A stretch of DNA of 64,000 nucleotides, taken from positions 62,001 through 126,000 of the forward strand of contig NZ_JARYGY010000005.1 of the NCBI RefSeq assembly GCF_029906345.1, given 5' to 3'. Within the stretch, counting starts at the first letter, position 1. Each line of letters begins with the position of its first letter. The notes below the pieces were generated by a model that saw only the letters and a program-made list of their open reading frames with translations, ran no database searches and had not been told where the DNA came from. The DNA comes from Aquimarina mycalae. GTDB taxonomy: Bacteria > Bacteroidota > Bacteroidia > Flavobacteriales > Flavobacteriaceae. Shown in pieces: positions 25,944 through 34,876 of this stretch. The position numbers and the translations under genes were made by a program.

Positions 25944-26903
25944 TTACAAAATCTGTCCCAAACTAAATAATAAGGCCAGTAAAAAAGTCGACAAAGCAAC
26001 TTTTTTTAATTCTGGATCTAAATCCACCGCCTTTTTTGTATTAATTACTTTGTTTATATGAATAAATAAAGGAATATATGCTACCAAAAACAACAGATTA
26101 GTATAGGATTGATATGTGAAATATAAAAACACTAGCATGGCGGATAATCCTCCAATTAGAAGGAAATAATGATATTTTTTAGCATTCGAGAGTCCCATTT
26201 TTACCACTATGGTATTTTTATTTGCTTTTTTATCGCTATCGTGATCTCTCATATTATTAAGGTTTAAAACCGCCGCACTAAGAAAACCAATTGTTACTGC
26301 AGGAAGAAAAACTAACCAATGTAAATCTTTGGTAAATAAGAAATAACAACCTACCACACTTACCAATCCAAAAAATATAAAAACAAATACATCTCCTAAA
26401 CCTCTATAGCCATAAGCTGAGCTACCCATCGTGTATTTAATCGCTGCAGCAATGGCTGCCAATCCTAAAAGAAAAAAGAATACAGAATAAAAGAAATAAG
26501 CTTCTCCAAAAGATTTATAAATTAATAAGATAGCTAAAACCAATGTAATAATAGATGTAAATACTATACCTCTAAGCATTTCTTTTCTAGAGATAGCACC
26601 GCTTTGTAGTGCACGTTGTGGTCCTACTCTATCTTCATTATCTGTGCCTTTTACACCATCACCATAATCATTTGCAAAATTAGATAGAATCTGTAATCCT
26701 AAAGTTGTTGCAATTGCGAACCAAAATATTGAAGTTTTATAAAAAGGAATTCTAGCTCCAAAACTAGTTGAGTATTCTAATGATGAAAGAAATGGATTAA
26801 TCAAAATGTTATTAAACATTGATGATCCAACAATAATACCTGAAACGGATAATGGTAAAGTTCGAAGTCGAGCAGCTGAGATCCAAGCTTTGAATTTCGT
26901 CAT
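25944..26903 (-). CDS. menA: 1,4-Dihydroxy-2-naphthoate polyprenyltransferase
   Basis: A UbiA-superfamily membrane prenyltransferase (319 residues, about eight or nine helices). The first Asp-rich motif is NFANDYGDGVKGTD, the second NMRDHDSDKKANKNT; together they hold the Mg-diphosphate of the prenyl donor. The DNEDRVGPQRALQSG loop between helices is MenA-specific and separates it from UbiA and heme O synthase. It attaches the isoprenoid tail to DHNA at the inner membrane. It is the first gene of the leftward men group and is divergent from the AraC regulator 84 bases away. Confidence 0.92.
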   Translation of the reverse strand: MTKFKAWISAARLRTLPLSVSGIIVGSSMFNNILINPFLSSLEYSTSFGARIPFYKTSIFWFAIATTLGLQILSNFANDYGDGVKGTDNEDRVGPQRALQSGAISRKEMLRGIVFTSIITLVLAILLIYKSFGEAYFFYSVFFFLLGLAAIAAAIKYTMGSSAYGYRGLGDVFVFIFFGLVSVVGCYFLFTKDLHWLVFLPAVTIGFLSAAVLNLNNMRDHDSDKKANKNTIVVKMGLSNAKKYHYFLLIGGLSAMLVFLYFTYQSYTNLLFLVAYIPLFIHINKVINTKKAVDLDPELKKVALSTFLLALLFSLGQIL

Positions 26904-26987
26904 TCTAAAAAATTTATAGTCAAAGGAACAGTATTTTAATCGAAAAAAAAATAAAAAATACTTCTCTGAATTATTTAAATTAGCATC

Positions 26988-28175
26988 ATGCCTATTACGA
27001 TACCTTTAGAATTTCCATCTTTCAATTTATATAGCACACCTTTATTACTTTTAGTATTACAGGCATTCATCTTTGCATCCTTATTATTGATCAGGTATTT
27101 TAAAAAGAAATATATATCCGCTCTGATATTGGCATTATTAATTTTTATTACGGGATATCATAGAACTACCTATACTATTGGTTTTATGGATTGGTATGAT
27201 ACTTATAGAAATACAAAGATTAATTATTGGTTAATTGCATTATCTCTTGCTATTGGACCACTACTCTATTTCTATGTAAAATCAATAACTACTTCTAATT
27301 TTAAATTTAGAAAAAAGGATTTTATTCACTTTGTTCCAGTAAGTATATATGTACTGTATAAGATAGCTATTTTTATATATGACAGCGTTCAACCAGGTTT
27401 TAATGAAACTCAAAACGGTTATCTTAAAATTGCTCTTGATGAAAAATACGTCAATCCTCTAGTTGGAATCGTGGAGAATTTACAAATGTTATTATATCTA
27501 GCTTTTACCATACAGTTATATTTTATGTACAAAAGAAAGATTCAACAATTTTTTTCTAACACCTATCGTCTAGAGCTAAATTGGATCAGAAATTTTCTTT
27601 TTATCTATTCTTTCCTCTTTTTATACAGTGTTTTTGAAGGTGTTATTGGATCTGTAATTACTGATCTCCATTGGACTCAGCGATGGTGGTACCAATTTTT
27701 TACTGCAGTCGCAATTATATATATAGGAATTAAAGGCTATTTTACAGATACCAATACACTAAACAACTTAAATTTTTCTGTGAACACTCCAGAAACGGAT
27801 AAAAACCCTCCATCAGAGTTAAGTGAAGTTCTTATTAAAAACAAAGAAAGAATTCAAGAGTTTATGGAAAAAGAAAAACCTTTTCTTAATCCTGATCTTA
27901 ATCTCACTGAGCTTTCAAAAATGCTCAATATACCGTCTTCAACAATTTCTGATACTATAAATTCAGGGTTTCATAAAAATTTTAATGACTTTGTAAATTC
28001 TTATCGTGTGCAGGCTGTACAAATGATGCTTCAGGAAGGAAAACAACAACAATTATCTTTATTAGGGATTGCCTATGAATGTGGATTTAATAGTAAAGCT
28101 ACTTTTAATAGAGTTTTTAAGAAACTAACCGATACATCACCTTCACAATATTTAGCACAACAAAACAACTCCTAA
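26988..28175 (+). CDS. Membrane-bound AraC-family regulator
   Basis: The first 240 or so residues hold about seven membrane helices; the last 110 are an AraC/XylS DNA-binding domain (LNLTELSKMLNIPSSTISDT and LGIAYECGFNSKATFNRVFK). This layout of a 7TM sensor with a cytosolic HTH is frequent in Flavobacteriia. The ligand is unknown. It is transcribed away from menA and 160 bases before the exported amylase gene, which might be a target, though nothing in the sequence proves it. Confidence 0.87.
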   Translation: MPITIPLEFPSFNLYSTPLLLLVLQAFIFASLLLIRYFKKKYISALILALLIFITGYHRTTYTIGFMDWYDTYRNTKINYWLIALSLAIGPLLYFYVKSITTSNFKFRKKDFIHFVPVSIYVLYKIAIFIYDSVQPGFNETQNGYLKIALDEKYVNPLVGIVENLQMLLYLAFTIQLYFMYKRKIQQFFSNTYRLELNWIRNFLFIYSFLFLYSVFEGVIGSVITDLHWTQRWWYQFFTAVAIIYIGIKGYFTDTNTLNNLNFSVNTPETDKNPPSELSEVLIKNKERIQEFMEKEKPFLNPDLNLTELSKMLNIPSSTISDTINSGFHKNFNDFVNSYRVQAVQMMLQEGKQQQLSLLGIAYECGFNSKATFNRVFKKLTDTSPSQYLAQQNNS

Positions 28176-28335
28176 GCTGTTATTTTTATGAATTTCGCAA
28201 TTCATCCGCAATGGTTTTTTACCTTCAATTTTATAGATTAGCAATTTAAACCAGTATATAATTGTTTCAAAATATACAGCTAATCTTCCGATAGCTTTTG
28301 GAAATTATAAAGTTTTGGAACAAAAATTAAACCAC

Positions 28336-30039
28336 ATGAAACATTTATTAACAACTATTCTCTTAGTATTATTCAGTACCATACTTGCTTGTAAAGATGA
28401 TGGAACAAAAGAATCAGAAAAGACCAACATCGAAGAAACAGAAACTATTAAACCAAATACTTCTGAAAACACGCCTTTTATTTGGGAAGGTGCAAATGTC
28501 TATTTTCTACTTGCCGACAGGTTCAAAAACGGAGATCCTACAAACGATCTAGTTCTCGAAAGAGCCAATAAAACTGGGAAACTTAGAGGTTTTGAAGGAG
28601 GTGATATAAAAGGCGTAATACAAAAAATTGAAGATGGGTATTTTAAAAAATTAGGTATTAATGCTCTTTGGATCAATCCATTGGTAGAACAAGTTCATCA
28701 AAGTGTAGACGAAGGTACAGGAAATACATATGCTTTTCACGGATATTGGGCAAAGGATTGGACTAATATTGATCCGAATTTTGGTTCTCACGAAGATCTA
28801 AAACAATTGGTAGAAACTGCACACCAAAATGATATTAGAATATTGATGGACGTAGTTATAAATCATACAGGACCAGTCACTGATAAAGATCCTGTTTGGT
28901 CCGAAGAATGGGTTCGAACTTCTCCTCAATGTAGTTATAAAGATTATGAAACGGCGGTAAAATGTACTTTGGTAAAAAACTTACCAGATATTAAAACCGA
29001 AAACGATCAAGAGGTAAAACTTCCAGAAGCCCTGATTTCAAAATGGCAAGAAGAAGGAAGGTTAGAATCTGAAATGGATGAATTAGAAATATTTTTTGCT
29101 AAAACTGGCCTTAAACGATCTCCTAAAAACTATATCATCAAATGGTTAACAGATTATGTTAGGGAACTTGGTATTGATGGATATCGTGTTGATACAGTAA
29201 AACATGTTGAAGAAGGCGTTTGGAATGTACTAGCAGAGCAGGCCAAATTAGCGTTTACTGAATGGAAAAAAAACCATCCTGATAAAGTACTTGATAATAA
29301 TGAGTTTTTTGTATTGGGAGAATTGTATGGATATGGAATTGATGGGAAACGTTTTTATGACTTTGGAGATCGCAAAGTAGATTATTATGCGAATGGATTT
29401 GATAATCTTATTAATTTTCAATTTAAGTATGATGCTGGAAAGTTAGGGTATGAAAAATTATATAGTAAATACAGTAAAGCGTTACAAACTAGCCTTATTG
29501 GTAAAAGTGTAATGAATTACATTAGTTCTCATGATGATGGCGACCCTTTTGATAAAGAAAGAAGCAAAACCTATGAGTCCGCAACTAAGCTTTTATTAAC
29601 TCCAGGAATATCACAAGTTTATTATGGAGATGAAACTGCAAGATCGCTAATTATAGAAGGAACTGAAGGAGATGCAACCTTAAGATCTAATATGAATTGG
29701 GATGATATTGAAAAAGAAGAAACCGCAGCTTTATTAGAACATTGGCAAAAATTAGGCGTGTTTAGAAAAAACCACCCTGCAATTGGAGCAGGCAAACATA
29801 AAATGATTAGTGAAACTCCATACATATTTTCAAGAACTTATAGCAAAGATACTTTTGTAGATCAAGTAGTTATAGGGTTAAATCTTAGAAAGGGTACCAA
29901 AACAATTAAAGTAAATTCGATATTTAAAGATGGAACTAAACTAACGGATGCCTATTCAGGAACAGAGACAATCGTTTCTGATGGCAGTGTTACTATAAAA
30001 TCCGAGCACGAAATCGTGTTATTAGAAGCAACAAATTAA
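28336..30039 (+). CDS. Exported alpha-amylase-family glycoside hydrolase (GH13), lipoprotein
   Basis: From the ATG at 28336 the protein has 567 residues and a lipoprotein signal with lipobox TILAC. A TTG seven codons earlier is unlikely. The GH13 regions are complete: region I DVVINHTGP, region II GYRVDTVKHV (nucleophile Asp), region III VLGELYGYG (acid/base Glu) and region IV YISSHDDGDPF (transition-state Asp). A small beta domain closes the protein. It should cut alpha-1,4 glucans at the cell surface or in the periplasm. No SusC/SusD pair or transporter lies beside it. Confidence 0.88.
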   Translation: MKHLLTTILLVLFSTILACKDDGTKESEKTNIEETETIKPNTSENTPFIWEGANVYFLLADRFKNGDPTNDLVLERANKTGKLRGFEGGDIKGVIQKIEDGYFKKLGINALWINPLVEQVHQSVDEGTGNTYAFHGYWAKDWTNIDPNFGSHEDLKQLVETAHQNDIRILMDVVINHTGPVTDKDPVWSEEWVRTSPQCSYKDYETAVKCTLVKNLPDIKTENDQEVKLPEALISKWQEEGRLESEMDELEIFFAKTGLKRSPKNYIIKWLTDYVRELGIDGYRVDTVKHVEEGVWNVLAEQAKLAFTEWKKNHPDKVLDNNEFFVLGELYGYGIDGKRFYDFGDRKVDYYANGFDNLINFQFKYDAGKLGYEKLYSKYSKALQTSLIGKSVMNYISSHDDGDPFDKERSKTYESATKLLLTPGISQVYYGDETARSLIIEGTEGDATLRSNMNWDDIEKEETAALLEHWQKLGVFRKNHPAIGAGKHKMISETPYIFSRTYSKDTFVDQVVIGLNLRKGTKTIKVNSIFKDGTKLTDAYSGTETIVSDGSVTIKSEHEIVLLEATN

Positions 30040-30067
30040 TTGTATTTTAAGATAGTCTCAATTTAAG

Positions 30068-30101
30068 TAGGACGGCTCAAATTATAATTTGAGCCGTCCT
30101 A
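30068..30101 (+). terminator. Perfect 34-bp palindrome, probable terminator
   Basis: TAGGACGGCTCAAATTA (30068-30084) is directly followed by its exact reverse complement TAATTTGAGCCGTCCTA (30085-30101). The trailing TTGTGTTTTG is a weak T run. It starts 28 bases after the amylase stop. Confidence 0.75.
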
Positions 30102-30175
30102 TTGTGTTTTGGGGCGCAGTATTCATAACTGATATAGACATTTGAAAAGTCAAACAATTTAAAATCATTTCAGTT

Positions 30176-30700
30176 ATGAAAAATGTAATTAAAAAAATCA
30201 TTACTCCGATCACCATGAAAAATTGGTACTCGGATTTACTATTTACGCTCCCTAGAATAATCTGTGGCTATTTATTAGCAGTAAATTTTGGAGGGAGCAA
30301 ATTCGGAGTACCATGGAGTCCTGAGGGATCTCCCGATCTTGCTTTTCTAGAAGTTGTAGAATGGTTTCCCAAAGATGTTGCAGAATACGGAGGTATTTTC
30401 GCAATGTTTCCTGTCTTCTTTGCTTGGATGGGTGCAGCTAGCGAGGCTATCGGAGGTGTATTCCTCGCATTAGGTTTCAAAACAAGAGTCGCTTCTTTCT
30501 TTATTATCTGTACGATGTTAGTAGCTATCATTTTCCAGAAATCAGATAGCGGAATATGGGGTATGTTGCTCGCATTAGGGTTTTTATGGATAGCTATTTA
30601 CAACCTAATTCTAGGTTCAGGAAGATTTGGTATAGATTACCTAATCACGAAACAATGGTTAAAACCATCTTTAACTACCACATCTAATAACATAATTTAA
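30176..30700 (+). CDS. DoxX-like membrane protein
   Basis: A 174-residue membrane protein with four helices. The first contains the DoxX signature region LPRIICGYLLAVNFGGSKFG; later come the FFAWMGAASEAIGGVFLALG helix and IWGMLLALGFLWIAIYNLIL. DoxX proteins are linked to quinone or thiol redox reactions, but many are uncharacterised. It is followed after 12 bases by the GIN-domain gene and is probably co-transcribed with it. Confidence 0.82.
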   Translation: MKNVIKKIITPITMKNWYSDLLFTLPRIICGYLLAVNFGGSKFGVPWSPEGSPDLAFLEVVEWFPKDVAEYGGIFAMFPVFFAWMGAASEAIGGVFLALGFKTRVASFFIICTMLVAIIFQKSDSGIWGMLLALGFLWIAIYNLILGSGRFGIDYLITKQWLKPSLTTTSNNII

Positions 30701-30712
30701 TACTCAGAACAA

Positions 30713-31594
30713 ATGAAAAAATTTATTAATATAATATCATTATTGATTAGTATCACTGCGTTAGCACAGATAAAAGGAAATAAAGAAATCATCACTAGAA
30801 CATTTGATGTTGATAACATAGAACATATAAAAATTAATTTTTATGCAGAGGTAATTATCGATCATTCCAAAGAAGAAAGTCTTACTATTACAACAGATGC
30901 TAATCTCTTTGAATATATAGAAAAAGAAATAGTAGATGGAACTTTGCACTTAGATCAAAAAGAATGGATAAGTCCATCAAAAAATGTAAAAATAATTATT
31001 GGAGCTCCTAATTTAAAAAAAGTGGAGAGTGGAACACATGATGTTACAAGAATTATCAATCTTGATAATGAATACCTTCAAGTATTGGCTCCTATTGGTA
31101 CTATTATTGTTGAAGGAAAGACTAAAGATTTAAGGATTGCGGCAGAACTTGCTAAGATAGATGCTTCAGATTTAATAGCAGAAAATGCTAACGTAAATAT
31201 TTGGAGCAGAGGTTCTGCAAATGTTAATGTAACTAATGAATTATATGCCAAACTAGATAAAGATGCGATCCTTAAGATTAGTAACACTCCCAAAGTACTA
31301 CGTGGAGATGCCAAAAAAACAGTAAAAAAGAACAATAAAAATACCAATGCCTCAGTGAGGTATATAAAATTCAAGATTAAAAATAACGCTATTACACGAA
31401 ATCATTTTCTAGTAATTGGTCCTAAACCAGATGGAAGAAAATTTAGCTACGGTTTCCCCATGATGCCTCAAGCCACAAGAAAAGAAAATTGGACTATAGG
31501 AACAAAGGTATATAAAGTAAGTACTTTAGGAAAAAGAAAGCTATTAGTTACTATCAAAGAAGAAAACGAAAATAAAACAGTTAACCTTTTTTAA
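30713..31594 (+). CDS. Exported GIN-domain (DUF2807) protein
   Basis: A signal peptide (1-19, ending ALAQ) is followed by a head GIN domain (DUF2807): short parallel beta strands with the pattern DNIEHIKINFYAEVIIDHSK, then ANLKK-type rungs (NLKKVESGTHDVTRI, LRIAAELAKIDASDL and ANVNIWSRGSANVNV) that build a right-handed beta helix. About 200 residues carry the fold, and a C-terminal 90-residue stretch is unassigned. Function in Bacteroidota is unknown; an adhesin or envelope-stress role has been suggested for the family. It follows the DoxX gene closely. Confidence 0.82.
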   Translation: MKKFINIISLLISITALAQIKGNKEIITRTFDVDNIEHIKINFYAEVIIDHSKEESLTITTDANLFEYIEKEIVDGTLHLDQKEWISPSKNVKIIIGAPNLKKVESGTHDVTRIINLDNEYLQVLAPIGTIIVEGKTKDLRIAAELAKIDASDLIAENANVNIWSRGSANVNVTNELYAKLDKDAILKISNTPKVLRGDAKKTVKKNNKNTNASVRYIKFKIKNNAITRNHFLVIGPKPDGRKFSYGFPMMPQATRKENWTIGTKVYKVSTLGKRKLLVTIKEENENKTVNLF

Positions 31595-31603
31595 TACGAA
31601 ATA

Positions 31604-31650
31604 CCCCAAGAAGAACTTACCTCCTGTATTCAAGGAGGTAAGTGTTGGGG
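31604..31650. repeat. Interrupted inverted repeat without T run
   Basis: ACTTACCTCCT (31615-31625) pairs with AGGAGGTAAGT (31633-31643), and an outer CCCCAA (31604-31609) pairs with TTGGGG (31645-31650), leaving a five-base bulge. It sits ten bases after the GIN gene stop. It has no following T tract for rightward termination, so it may be an mRNA 3' stabiliser or an atypical terminator. Confidence 0.55.
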
Positions 31651-31962
31651 AAAACAAAAAAAGTAAGGGAAAAATTGTAATTGGAATACTTTTCAAAGAT
31701 AAAAAGGATTAAGGAATTTTGGTTACGGTTAAACCTCAAACTTTAGCTGGAATAGTAGCATTATAAGGCTTTTGATAAAATAACATGTTACAACACAGTC
31801 TATTATGGGGAAAATTTCACTTTTCAATCGTAATTAATATTTTTAATAATTATTTATTTAACATTAAAAAAATAAATTAATTGTTTTAAAAGACTTTATA
31901 GATTTATATAAAGGTTTAAATTTGCCGTAATCATTTTTTAAATCAAACTAATTCTATTATCC
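31651..31962. promoter_or_regulatory. AT-rich gap with -7 box for the next gene
   Basis: About 310 bases with no credible open frame. TAAATTTG at 31917-31924 matches the -7 box TAnnTTTG and would give a leader of about 30 bases before the TTG start at 31963. No -33 TTG at good spacing was found. Confidence 0.45.
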
Positions 31963-32325
31963 TTGGAAAATAAAAAGGCGCTCAAATTAATTGACAAAAT
32001 TCTGACAGATCTGGAAAAATCCGGAATAAACACAGACGTACTAATAGAAGACCTTAAGTCTCTAAGATCTTTTGCTCTAGAACAACAAGTACCTTTGGTG
32101 GTTAAAGTTTTAAGATTAACGTATGAACACATCGAAGAAAATGACAGTTTTTTAATTCCTATTCCTGATGATGAACCTATAGAAGAAAATGAAGCACCTG
32201 TAGAAAAAAGTGAAGATCAGAATCCTGTAGAAAGTCTTAAGTACCTTATTTCTCTACTAAAAGATCTAAAAAATAAAATGAATGTTATGGATTTGGCAGA
32301 TTATAGAGACGCTTTAAATGCATAA
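31963..32325 (+). CDS. Hypothetical acidic helical protein, TTG start
   Basis: I do not recognise the family. A 120-residue soluble protein: helices in residues 1-60 (KKALKLIDKILTDLEKSG and VLIEDLKSLRSFALEQQ), an acidic Pro/Glu linker (IPIPDDEPIEENEAPVEKSE, about 66-85) and a final helix with NVMDLADYRDALNA. There is no in-frame ATG in the first third, so the TTG at 31963 is taken as the start; the -7 box 39 bases upstream agrees. Probably a small cytosolic adaptor or chaperone-like protein; its own terminator follows. Confidence 0.65.
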   Translation: MENKKALKLIDKILTDLEKSGINTDVLIEDLKSLRSFALEQQVPLVVKVLRLTYEHIEENDSFLIPIPDDEPIEENEAPVEKSEDQNPVESLKYLISLLKDLKNKMNVMDLADYRDALNA

Positions 32326-32363
32326 TCAACTAACATAAAATAAGTTTCATTTACTTATTGATT

Positions 32364-32394
32364 AAAAAGTCTAAAGAAATTTGGGCTTTTTTTT
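32364..32394 (+). terminator. Intrinsic terminator
   Basis: AAAAAGTC (32364-32371) pairs with GGCTTTTT (32384-32391, one G-U pair), and the T run continues to 32394. It ends the small acidic protein gene. Confidence 0.65.
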
Positions 32395-32535
32395 ATGAGA
32401 AAATATCTAAAAAAATATCTCTAAACCCTCTATTTATAAGCATTTTTAGAATGATATAGATTTAAGTTGTAATAATTATAACAATTTATCGACAAATTTT
32501 ATGATTTTATAAACGACAAAAAATCAATTATATAT

Positions 32536-32543
32536 TATTTTTG
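32536..32543 (+). promoter_or_regulatory. -7 promoter box of the VTT gene
   Basis: TATTTTTG matches TAnnTTTG. It overlaps an in-frame TTG at 32541, which argues that translation starts at the ATG at 32565 instead. No -33 TTG was found at the right distance. Confidence 0.45.
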
Positions 32544-32564
32544 TCCCCTTGTGGAAAAATTGCT

Positions 32565-33182
32565 ATGAAAACGAATCCCAGATCTGTAAAAAAAACACGG
32601 TTGCAGTTACTGCACCAATATTATAGTTATACAGGTTTCTATAAATTTTTAGGAACCAGCTTAAAAAAAGCATTACCTCCTATTCTACTTTTTATAGCAG
32701 GTTTGTTATTAGTAAACTATTTTGTAATCAACATTAATGATTTACTAATTTATGTTACTGAAAACTATTCTGATTATATCGTATTTGGAGTATTTTTTGC
32801 ATCAGAATCATTATTAGGTCTTATTCCTCCAGAAATTTTTATTGCTTGGAGTGACAAAGCTTCTAGTCCAGTTTTATATTTATCAATACTCGCTTTACTA
32901 TCTTATATTGGTGGTATCATTTCTTATTTTATCGGAAAATCTATTACCAAAATTCCTTCTGTTCATGAATATTTAGAAGTAAAAATGGCAAAACATATTA
33001 AAAACACTCGTAAATGGGGTGGGTTTTTAATTATTGTTGGAGCATTGTTACCTATTCCATTTTCTATTACTAGTATTGCCGCAGGAATGATAAAATATCC
33101 TTTCTTAAATTATTTGTTATTTGGGTTATTACGTTTTATCAGATTCTATTTATATGCAGTAGCTATATTTAATTTGGTTTAA
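32565..33182 (+). CDS. VTT/DedA-like membrane protein
   Basis: A 205-residue membrane protein. The central part has the DedA/VTT pattern: LLGLIPPEIFIAWSDK, with its membrane-re-entrant Pro-Glu loop, then GGIISYFIGKSI, and the late RKWGGFLIIVGALLPIPFSI, which matches the usual GRFxPxxR-like re-entrant half. The family is linked to undecaprenyl-phosphate or phospholipid flipping; this short flavobacterial branch is not characterised. Start ATG at 32565 rather than a TTG at 32541. It is followed 63 bases later by the mechanosensitive channel gene. Confidence 0.78.
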   Translation: MKTNPRSVKKTRLQLLHQYYSYTGFYKFLGTSLKKALPPILLFIAGLLLVNYFVININDLLIYVTENYSDYIVFGVFFASESLLGLIPPEIFIAWSDKASSPVLYLSILALLSYIGGIISYFIGKSITKIPSVHEYLEVKMAKHIKNTRKWGGFLIIVGALLPIPFSITSIAAGMIKYPFLNYLLFGLLRFIRFYLYAVAIFNLV

Positions 33183-33245
33183 GCTTGTTTAATAAAAGTC
33201 TTCGACCTTATTTTGTATAGCATTAATTATTGATTGATTTCTTTT

Positions 33246-34484
33246 ATGGAAGAAGTAACCCGGTATTTTTATACTCTTTTAGTTTCAAAAGGTGTTTCAG
33301 ACAACATTGCAGAGTACCTAAACGTTGTTATTGGAATTTTAATATTACTTGTTGCACTATATATTTTAGATCGAATTATCAGAAAAGTAATTCTAAATCT
33401 TTTCAAAAAATATGCTTCAAAATCTAAAAATACTTTTGATGATTACTTGGTAAAAAACAACGTGTTTGACTACCTGTCGCATATTATTCGATTATCCATT
33501 ATTATTTGGATACTGCCAGAATTATTTATTGCATTTCCAACAGCAGAAAGTTATTTAGAAATTCTATTTGATATTTTAGTAATCGTATTAACCATATGGA
33601 TTGTACGCAGTATACTGAGAACATTTAGGGATTTCTTAAAATCATTACCTTCTTTTAAAGACAAACCAATAGATAGTTACATACAAGTTTTTATGATATT
33701 TGCATGGTCTATTGGAGCTATTTTTATCTTTTCTTCAATAACTGGAAAATCTATTTGGACCTTCCTTACTGCATTAGGGGCAATGTCTGCGGTAATTTTA
33801 TTAATTTTTAAAGATACCATTTTAGGCTTCGTAGCAAGTATCCAAGTGGCAGTAAATGATACAGTCAGGATCGGTGATTGGATAACTATGGAAAAATATG
33901 GTGCGGATGGAGATGTAATCGAAATCAACCTATCCTCAGTAAAAGTTCAGAATTTTGATAAAACAATTACTACGATACCAACATATCATCTTACTTCGCA
34001 ATCATTTAGAAATTGGCGTGGGATGATGGATTCTGGTGGCAGAAGAATCAAAAGAGCTTTGCTAATAAAGGCTTCGAGTATTAAGTTTTTATCAGAAAAA
34101 GAAATTGATAATCTAAAAAAGATAGAACTCATACAAAAATACTTGAATGAAGCTCAAGAAAAAATTGATTCTTATAACAAGGAAAATAATGTAAACAAAG
34201 AAGTATTAATGAACGGACGCAATCTTTCTAATATGGGAGTGTTTAGAACGTATGTTGAATACTATCTAGAAAATCATCCGTTTATCAATAGTGAAATGAC
34301 TATTATGAGTCGTCAATTAGCTCCTACTGCTCAAGGAACACCTTTAGAAATCTATGCTTTTAGTAATGATAAAGTATGGAAAAATTTCGAAAACATAGTT
34401 GGTGATATTTTTGATCATTTATTATCTGCAATCCCCTATTTTGATCTGGAAGTATTTGAATTAGACTATAACAATAAAAAATAG
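33246..34484 (+). CDS. MscS-family mechanosensitive channel (YbdG-like)
   Basis: From the ATG at 33246 (a TTG lies four codons earlier) it has 412 residues. Four or five N-terminal helices are followed by the MscS pore helix and beta domain: LTALGAMSAVILLIFKDTIL, then VAVNDTVRIGDWITMEKYG and VKVQNFDKTITTIPTYHL. The insertion after SFRNWRGMMDSGGRRIKR and a long C-terminal soluble region match the E. coli YbdG/MscM type. It opens under membrane tension to release solutes after hypo-osmotic shock, useful in a marine organism. Confidence 0.9.
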   Translation: MEEVTRYFYTLLVSKGVSDNIAEYLNVVIGILILLVALYILDRIIRKVILNLFKKYASKSKNTFDDYLVKNNVFDYLSHIIRLSIIIWILPELFIAFPTAESYLEILFDILVIVLTIWIVRSILRTFRDFLKSLPSFKDKPIDSYIQVFMIFAWSIGAIFIFSSITGKSIWTFLTALGAMSAVILLIFKDTILGFVASIQVAVNDTVRIGDWITMEKYGADGDVIEINLSSVKVQNFDKTITTIPTYHLTSQSFRNWRGMMDSGGRRIKRALLIKASSIKFLSEKEIDNLKKIELIQKYLNEAQEKIDSYNKENNVNKEVLMNGRNLSNMGVFRTYVEYYLENHPFINSEMTIMSRQLAPTAQGTPLEIYAFSNDKVWKNFENIVGDIFDHLLSAIPYFDLEVFELDYNNKK

Positions 34485-34550
34485 TAGTTCCTTAACGTTT
34501 CAATTTCTTCAGTGTAGTACATTTGCAATCGAATTTAATACAACAAATTT

Positions 34551-34835
34551 ATGATTACTATTTTCAGGTTGATAAGCTATTTAGAAGGAATTTCATATTT
34601 GCTTATCTTGTTTGTCACCATGCCATTAAAATATTTATTTGCATCTCCTGAACCAAACAAGGTTATAGGAATGGCGCACGGTTTTTTATTCTTAATCTAT
34701 ATTGTTTTTGCCTTTCTAGTAAAACCAGAAAAGCAATGGAATAATAAAACATTAGCGATTGTATTGCTTTGCTCGATTATCCCTTTCGGAACTTTCTGGA
34801 TGGATGGAAAGTATCTCAAAAAAAATGATCAATAG
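34551..34835 (+). CDS. DUF3817 small membrane protein
   Basis: A 94-residue protein with three helices. It has the DUF3817 marks: FRLISYLEGISYLLILFV at the start, AHGFLFLIYIVFAF in the middle and the final SIIPFGTFWMDGKYLKK. Function unknown; the family occurs widely as a single small inner membrane protein. A good -7 box, TACATTTG, lies at 34518-34525, about 26 bases before the ATG. Confidence 0.85.
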   Translation: MITIFRLISYLEGISYLLILFVTMPLKYLFASPEPNKVIGMAHGFLFLIYIVFAFLVKPEKQWNNKTLAIVLLCSIIPFGTFWMDGKYLKKNDQ

Positions 34836-34876
34836 ATTCAAAAACAACTATTGGTTAGATTAAGAAAACTAATATA

